64,000 nt of DNA, from contig NC_092793.1 of the NCBI RefSeq assembly GCF_918797505.1, positions 60,407,749 through 60,471,748 on the forward strand, given 5' to 3'. This document shows positions 57,201 to 64,000 of the stretch, piece by piece. The notes under the pieces were generated by a model. The model worked only from the letters and a program-made list of their open reading frames with translations. It did not search any database and was not told the origin of the DNA. Source of the stretch: Bemisia tabaci. Lineage: Eukaryota; Arthropoda; Insecta; Hemiptera; Aleyrodidae. The position numbers and the translations under genes were made by a program. Each line of letters opens with the position of its first letter. Within the stretch, counting starts at the first letter, position 1.

Positions 57201-60200
57201 TGACACCAACCTCTTACAGGTACCTACGTATAGTCTTAGATACAATTGAGTATGCCTGTTAACAGGTGCCCTATTTGTTTTTACAGTTGTTTCTAGCCTT
57301 TTTAGCCCGATAAAAAAAATTTCATGCAAAGGTATATCGTATGTTTGATGTTTTGAAGCGGTAAAACGATTAAAGCAATGAGGAAACAGGTTTCTACCCT
57401 TATTGAGGGAAGTAAGAAGGAACAGCATGAATTTAAATTAGAATAGAATAGAACAGAAACCATGCATTAAGATAGAATTGGTTTCCAATTGAGGGACTTT
57501 AAGGACGAGGCGCATAAGTGCACATTAGTTTTTGCTCTTTCGAGAAGTACATCTTTGAAGCTTCGAAATTACATGGATCTTTATGGCGGAAAGAAAGTTC
57601 AAACTGACTTTTTGATACTTAAAAATTGAAATTTGGGAGCAAATCTTTCACAGAATATACATCAGTCTAATTTTACTTGAAATCATTAATGTAACAATTT
57701 TTTTCAAAAACTGCACTTATGCGCCTTGTCCTCCAAGCCCCTCATTTGTAACTCTTAGAGGCTTTTCAAGAGTAATGTGTTCAGTTTTTTAGTTTTTTTT
57801 TTTTTTTTTCAGACTTATGCCCACACTTTGATCACACTTATAATCATAAATTCTCATTTATTATATAAATATTTACCTACGGAAGTTTCCAAATTGCTAC
57901 ATTCTTAAGGCATTATGTACACTTACCTAATGAAACATGATCCATTATTGTAGAATGCACTGCAATGGTCTACTTGAAAATATTGTAGTACCTGCCAGTC
58001 TCATCTTTATGGAAATAATTAAAAAGAAATTCATATTCCTCCTTCAATAAAGTTGTTCATCCATGAATAGATTGAAAATTACTAGCGTTAATAAATCAAT
58101 TTATTTGAGTCCAAACTTCATCCTATTATTCATCAAAACTCCAGTAAACCCCAAGTCCCGGGGGAAGCGATTTTCAGTAATTTTTTTTCTATTCATTAAC
58201 TGACTGAAAAATTGTGTTTTACAAACTTCTTACAATATCATTGCACTTAGTTCTCCTGATAATTGTTTTTATAGCATGTGGTCTTTTCATTAATTTAATA
58301 CTGTACCAAACATAGTTTGTAATTGAATCCATGTTTATTCCTAAATGCTCTCAAACATTTTACAGGCATAATAAAGATTGCAGCAGCTCACTGAGTAGGT
58401 AACTTTGAAGTAAACTATTTTTAATATTTTACTAATAATTTTGTTTCAGGCGATTTTTCTTGCTAAAAGCAAAGAGAATATTTTGGTCTCTCCTGCCAGT
58501 TTAAAAATGACACTTGCCCTGCTCTTAGAAGGGGCTAAAGGAGAAACTGCTGCTGAGTTACAAGATGTAATGAGATTGCCTAGGGATGTTGCTCGATGGC
58601 AAGAGCAGCTCGGGAATTTCCATGGAGGCTTAAAGGTAAGCATAGCCCCTTGTATGACTCTGTGTGTGCCTTTGAAATTCCTACCATACTACGCCAAATG
58701 CGCTTAAGAATCGGGCTGTGTCACCTAAAAATTAGGGGGCTGGGCCACTGTAGCACCAAAGAAAATTGACACAACCCACAGATTTTTTGAAACTATTAAT
58801 CGCGAAGCATGACCATACACCTTGATGCTTTTAATTTGACTCCTAATAACTTTTAGGCAGCTTCGAAAAATTGAACTTCCCATTAAATTCTACAATTTTA
58901 GAAGGAAGTCAAAACACTGCTCTTTTTAAAAAACCTGAATGTAGACATGGCTGATTTGCTTAACACTATACAGTTAGTAGTGCTGTGCGCAATGATCAAT
59001 AATTGTTTCAATTTAACTGCCTCATTTGTTTGTTTTTTTTCTTTTTTTCAGAGGGACACAAAAAATGTGACAGTTCAATCAGCAAACGGTATTTTTGTAT
59101 CTGAGGGTTCAAAGATCTCCCATCGCTACCAGTCAGTTGCATCGAGTAATTATGGGTCGAATGTTGTCTCAGTGAATTTCAAAGACCCAAAATATGTCTC
59201 TACAATTGTTAATAATTGGGTGAATGCCAACACTCGAGGACTAGTTGATAAATTAATTTCTTCAGGTTAATTTTTTATTAATTAATACTATGGAACTTTC
59301 CTTCCTCTTTTCATTTCAGTGATTTATTTTCAGTGTAAACAATGTATTTTCCATTAGAGAAACAGCGGAACAATTGAGGCACAAGGTGGGAGAAGGGCAT
59401 TTCGCTGTTGCGATTTTTTGAAATTTCTGTCACATATGTCATTGAGAAGAATCTGATGGGTGATTTTTCTAGAATGTTTTTCACAGAACAATGCAGAATC
59501 ATGAAGGATATTCAGTTAGCATTTCAATGAAATGCATGCATTCCTTTCTTCACAATGAATGAAATATTAGCCAAGATTCTAAAACACTGCAACTAAGGAT
59601 TAGTCTTTTAGCACTCAGCACGTCAATTGATGGAAAATCTTGCACCTCAGAGTAATGCATTGTAGTGTCAAGAAAGACTCAAGCATTGTTCCTTTTCTGC
59701 ATTTATTCATCCTTTCCATGGAATTAATCGAATCATGGAGGTTTTTCTTCGGTCTCTGAGTGATATTTTAAGGCTTTTAAAAAGTTTTTAAGTAATGCTT
59801 TCAAAGTGGAAAGAGCATCCTTACTCAACATTCCCTAATATTTACCATCTGGAAGTTAGAAAAGTGTCTAGAATTGAGATCATTCAAGGCTATAATAACA
59901 CCAAGACCAGTCATGGAAATGAAAACTTTTTCAGGAGCAGTGTCTAATCAAATCAGTTAGCCATGAATTTTTGTATGAGAGTCGTCCTCAAATTTTTCAG
60001 CATATTTCTGCCTCCTAAAGAAAAGAGAGTTACTTCTTCATTGAAACGTTAGTCACAAGCAGTATGACTGAAAAAAGAACTGTCCACACTAGCTAACAAT
60101 AAGTGTCAATCTAATTTACTTACTCTATTTACTTATCATTTTTACCATAGTTTCACATTTTCTTTGACATTTTTGTATGTATTCTGTGTTTAGACGATAT

Positions 60201-63200
60201 TGATGCTGATTCAAAGATGCTTCTAGTCAATACCCTTTACTTCAAAGGCAAGTGGGATCTAGGATTTTCCTCTAAAACAACTTCGTATAGATGCTTCAAC
60301 ACGTTCGAAGGAAAATGCATACAAACGCCGATGATGGAAACCAGTTCCTTTTTTAATTACACACAAATACCCTCTCTGAACACTCAAGTCATAGAGTTAC
60401 CATACAATGTAAGATTTTGTTTCATTTTCATTCAGGAAGTCACCACCAAAAGGTGAAGAGTGTAGAAGGGGAGGCTTCTGATTGCCCTTTCCCTCCCATA
60501 TCTGGTTCAAATCGGTATGGAAGTAGTGCAGGCCAAAATAACAGCTCTAACTCTTCATTAGTCTTTAATACCCAGTCGTTTTTGATATCTGTATTTTTAT
60601 AGTTGTAAATTTTTTGCGCTGGCTACCAGCCATTTTTTGCTTCTGCTTGTGCAGAGCTCACTGCACATTAATTTTACAAGGTTTCAATTCAGTGAGCTCT
60701 GTACAAGCAACGCCAACGCAAAAAATTAACAACTTCAAAAATTCTTAACTTAAAACAGCTTCATATTAAGAGCTAAAATAAACACAGCTTCTTATTTTTA
60801 CCTGCATTACCCACTTATCTAATTTGAACCATATCTGAGGTGAACAGTTAGAGGCAAAAATGCTGGACTAGTCCAGCCTTTTTCCTTGACTCTGCTGGAG
60901 CTTCAGGTTAAATGCTTAAATTTTGTACTTTTAATGACTAAAAAAGGCGCAAATGAGCAAACAAACTTCTTGTTTCGTATTTTATTATGTTATTTAACCT
61001 GTTAGTCACTTACCTTCTCTCGATTTTACTTGCGTGTAGGCTGCGCTAACTTTTGATTTTGACATTCCTATTATTGTAGGATGTAAACAAGGAAACTGCG
61101 GAAACAAGGCTAAAATACATCAAATTATACAGGACGTTTCATAATTTTATGTATTTTAGCCTTGTGTCCGGCGTTTCCTTGTTTTCGTTCTTCTGTTTCT
61201 GTTTTGGGCTACCTGTGTATGTCTTTGTTTTATTGTATTATCGCATATGTACATTATTATCAGAAATACCCATTCGGAAAAGAACATGTAAAAAAATCAG
61301 GCAGAATGAGAGTATTTTTTCATGTACAACAACTATTTAAGAAAACTGTTATTGAGGATTCATCGTTTTCTTCATCACAGATTCAAGCTAGCAGATTTTT
61401 CTAATATAGAATTCAGTCATAATGTTTGGGACTGTAGAGGGAGTGGTATGCTCCCAGGCCTTTAGCCCCTAAAATGAGCAAGATTGGATGAGTTAATTTT
61501 TAAAGATATCCTTTACTAAGTTTTTTAATGCATTTATTGCTAACCTTCTTTCCACATGAATTTATTGAACTTTTCTTTTTTCCATTTCATCTTTTTGCAT
61601 TTTTATTTTTTGTTTACAGGATGAGCGATACTCTATGATAATCATGCTACCGCATGACACAGTTTCTTTCAATAAACTAGTTAAAGAGCTACCCGGTGAA
61701 CAACTAGAGTCAATTTTATCAACCATGCACATGAAAAAGGTCTTCGTTTTCATGCCTCGTTTCAGCTGTGAGCACACTTCTCATCTTGTGCCTATTTTGC
61801 AAGCGGTGAGTATTTTTATCTGCTTTTATTTTGTGCACAGCAACTTCAAAGATTCATTCCAACACATTTTGATTCTTCATAGCACTTGAAACTTGACTTT
61901 AAAACACTCTTGCAAAAACCAAGTTTCCAAAGAAAATACTGCAGAGATGAAACTTGCCGAAATACTCGTATTTTCAACTCTCAGTCAGATATGCTTTTTT
62001 AATTTTGCACAGAGTTCAAGTGCTCTAAATTATATGTTAACTCTTAGCTGCTGAATATCTTTTGACTTTTCAAGAAACATAATTTTCCACAGTATAACTT
62101 ATAGCTCACCTCAAACATGTGAATCTTTCTGGAAAAAAATGGGTACCTCTAAATCTAATTTCTACTCTTTTGTGAGCTCATCAAACTTTTGATAACATCT
62201 ATTTTGATTCTTAAGACTCCCTCACCTTTCACTTTCGTGTTATGAATATTATGATTCTCCTGATTTCAGCTTGGTCTAAGAGAAGTTTTCTCACAAAGTG
62301 CTGATTTAACAGGCATCTTTTCAAGTGGTGAGCACCTGAGTGTTGATAAAATTGTGCAAAAATCAAAAATAGAACTGGACGAACACGGAGCAGTTGCGGC
62401 ATCAGCAACAGGTTTGTATTTCCCTTCCTCATTGTTTCATTCTTTGTGTCCATCACGTCAGAATTTCAAAATATCTTGAATAGAAAATGCCAACATAATG
62501 CCGAAAGCAATTTTAGCCAAGTCATTCTCTGGAAATTAAAACACAATCAAAGCTTATTAACATATTCTTTTGTCCATTCATACAGGACTATTTTTCAAGG
62601 AATAGGTATTTCTAGTTTAAGTAATGTACATAAGACTTGGACAAAACTGAGAAAGTTGTCTAAATGCTCCGAAGCATTTTCGCAATTCATGAGGCCACTA
62701 ATCACTTTTTTTCTCCTAGTAGCCCAATAGTATAAGTGAACGAAGACAGTGTAAAATAGTTTTTTCTTATGTGAGGTTCTTGCTTTCTCTATTTTTTCCT
62801 CAAAGTTGAAACAGCTAAAATAAATCCAAAAGTATATGATGATATTTCCTGATATTTTAAGGGAAATATGTAGAAGTAAAAAGTGAGGAGGCTGCACTGC
62901 ACTAAAAAATGGGCCCAGTTAGACGGGAAATAACTCCAGAGTCACCTTTCCAATCATTAGTTAAAACTAGTATCGCTCTAAAAAGCAAATGTATCATATC
63001 CCTCCAGCGAAAAATTTAATCCTGTGAGTCTTTTCCCAACCGGAGGTGCAGATAGTTCAGATCCTCATCCCATTTTGATCAAAAATTCTGTTCCTCATAA
63101 ATTGGACTTCAGCAATTTTTTTCTTTCTTTCGTTCTTTTTTTGATACTTATGTGTTTTGAATTTTTCAGGAACTTTTGTGATTCCACTCAGCAGCTCGGT

Positions 63201-63753
63201 AGCCACTTTCGATGCGGACCATCCTTTCATCTTCTTCCTCAGGGATCGAGAGAGTGGCGCCATTTTATTTGAAGGTATTCTCTCAAACCCGCAGGAATTT
63301 TCAGAAAGTGTCCGCCCTAGCGAGTCGCACATCCAACCTCAGGCTGCCAACAAAATCCCTCCTCCAGCCTCCTCTGTCTCTGCTGCTTCAAATCCAAACC
63401 TGGCACAGTCAACAGATAATCAAGGAACTCTACAATCTTTATCAACATTTATGAATAGCACGCAGTTTGGGTTCTATAATTTGAACCAAAATCAAGGTGC
63501 GAATAATCTAAGTGGGAGCAAAGAGAAGCCAACTGTCGCGCCAAAAATTCCCGAAATAACTGGTAACAAACCTAGTTCAAATAATCATGTCCAGAGCACA
63601 AAAAGACCTGTAGTGCAATATCCTGAGTCTGAGTATTACCAAAAACCAATACCTAGTGACCAAGATGCTATTTTATTCTCTGCAAATCAAACAAATCAAA
63701 ATACAAATACAAGAGTTCAAAATCAAAACACAAGGTACAGGCAGCAAGGTTGA
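54224..63753 (+). CDS. Serpin B, secreted inhibitory-type serpin (8 exons, 571 aa)
   Basis: Exons: 54224-54254, 57062-57219, 58450-58635, 59052-59265, 60194-60408, 61620-61805, 62270-62411, 63170-63753. All junctions are GT-AG and in phase. Exon 1 gives MNVLLYLLLT, a signal-peptide start completed by A-S-N-V in exon 2. Residues 20-50 are an Ala/Ser/Pro-rich linker; the core starts near FDTNLLQ (57-63). Core motifs: NILVSPASLKMTLALLLEGA (exon 3), VNNWVNANTRGLVDKL (exon 4), VNTLYFKGKWDLGF (exon 5), YSMIIMLPHD (exon 6) and FDADHPFIFFLRD (exon 8). The hinge EHGAVAASAT (368-377) fits the inhibitory consensus except Ala at P14. By loop length P1-P1' is L384-S385, suggesting chymotrypsin- or elastase-like targets. 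Residues 419-571 are an Asn/Gln/Ser-rich tail. Exon lengths and phases mirror serpin A, so it is a tandem paralogue. Confidence 0.93.
55157..55319. mobile_element. Short hAT-type MITE in serpin B intron 1
   Basis: This 163-bp foldback has inverted ends CACTGGCGGATCC and GGATCCGCCTCTG; the arms extend about 55 bp with short mismatches. An exact 8-bp duplication ACTGTTTG lies on both sides (55149-55156 and 55320-55327). Confidence 0.85.
55789..56040. mobile_element. MITE with GGGCGGATTTAA ends in serpin B intron 1
   Basis: GGGCGGATTTAATC at the left mirrors GGTTAAATCCGCCC at the right. A TAAT duplication (55785-55788 and 56041-56044) flanks it. Confidence 0.65.
57491..57743. mobile_element. 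Foldback MITE of the same family, in serpin B intron 2
   Basis: Left GAGGGACTTTAAGGACGAGG and GCGCATAAGTGCA mirror right TGCACTTATGCGCCTTGTCC then CCCCTC. ATT lies on both sides. The interior shares GAAATTACATGGATC with the 15085 copy. Confidence 0.75.
60601..60734. repeat. Hairpin in serpin B intron 5
   Basis: AGTTGTAAATTTTTTGCGCTGG mirrors the right side through AACGCAAAAAATTAACAACT; the inner arms GCAGAGCTCACTG and CAGTGAGCTCTG also pair. Probably a small MITE. Confidence 0.6.
61085..61184. repeat. Hairpin in serpin B intron 5
   Basis: CAAGGAAACTGCGGAAACAA and GGCTAAAATACAT on the left pair with ATGTATTTTAGCC and TTGTGTCCGGCGTTTCCTTG on the right, about 35 bp per arm. Confidence 0.6.
63170..63753 (+). 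other. Last coding exon of serpin B: loop second half, core end and Asn/Gln-rich tail
   Basis: The acceptor TTTTTCAG ends at 63169 and the exon begins in the reactive loop (G378), encoding TFVIPLSSS around the predicted scissile bond. The core ends at ILFEGILSNP (residue 418). The following 153 residues have no recognisable domain and are rich in Asn, Gln, Ser and Pro, ending RYRQQG before TGA at 63751-63753. The 3' UTR runs on past the window; no AATAAA is visible before its end. Confidence 0.85.
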
Positions 63754-64000
63754 TGTCTGTTTTGCCAATGCAAGCGACAATGTTAGCTCATAAGATGAAT
63801 GTATCGTAGGCCGTGACAGGTGGCCTCTTATGAATCAGTTTTCTTATTCATTTGTGAGTCTATGATATGAATGTTGTCCAATTCCCTCGTTATTTTTTGT
63901 TCGTGCTTTTTGCTAATTCGTTAACGTAGGTAACTTTTTTGTGAAGTAATCATCCTTTTTTGTTAGTTTTTTATTTCTGCTTTTTGCAAGCTACACGGAA

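Overview
This is an AT-rich eukaryotic window with long introns, dense non-autonomous transposons and no bacterial gene layout. The genes it holds are secreted serpins with spliceosomal introns, which fits an insect. The many short inverted-repeat elements are compatible with a hemipteran such as a whitefly, but the species is inferred and not proven.

Bases 1-35,000 are mostly gene-poor repeat landscape. They contain a CpG-rich block (about 930-1,670), many foldback elements (MITEs), hAT-type elements with exact 8-bp target duplications, a 305-bp satellite array (25,562-26,992), a palindromic simple repeat (26,993-27,298) and a few small ORFs of unknown status. Among these are a signal-peptide-like ORF at 19,550, a cysteine-containing ORF at 30,822 and a minus-strand ORF at 28,212. 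I could not identify any complete conserved gene here.

Bases 35,290-53,700 hold serpin gene A (+). A CpG-rich promoter precedes a 31-nt coding exon carrying the signal-peptide start (36,044-36,074). After a 9.1-kb first intron come seven more exons (45,213-52,542), predicting 507 aa. Bases 54,100-63,753 hold serpin gene B (+). It again has a 31-nt signal-peptide exon (54,224-54,254) and seven further exons, predicting 571 aa. Exons 3-6 of the two genes have identical lengths (186, 214, 215, 186 nt) and all introns have the same phases, so they are tandem duplicates. Both keep the complete serpin core and both carry unusual low-complexity C-terminal tails (about 97 and 153 residues).

The two genes have diverged in the reactive-centre loop. 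B has a near-consensus inhibitory hinge and a predicted Leu-Ser scissile bond. A has bulky residues (Tyr, Val, Ile) where small ones are expected and a length-predicted P1 Lys. They therefore probably act as extracellular regulators with different targets, and A may be non-inhibitory. Gene A's introns have taken up a hAT element (48,301-49,156) and several MITEs; gene B's introns contain smaller foldback elements.
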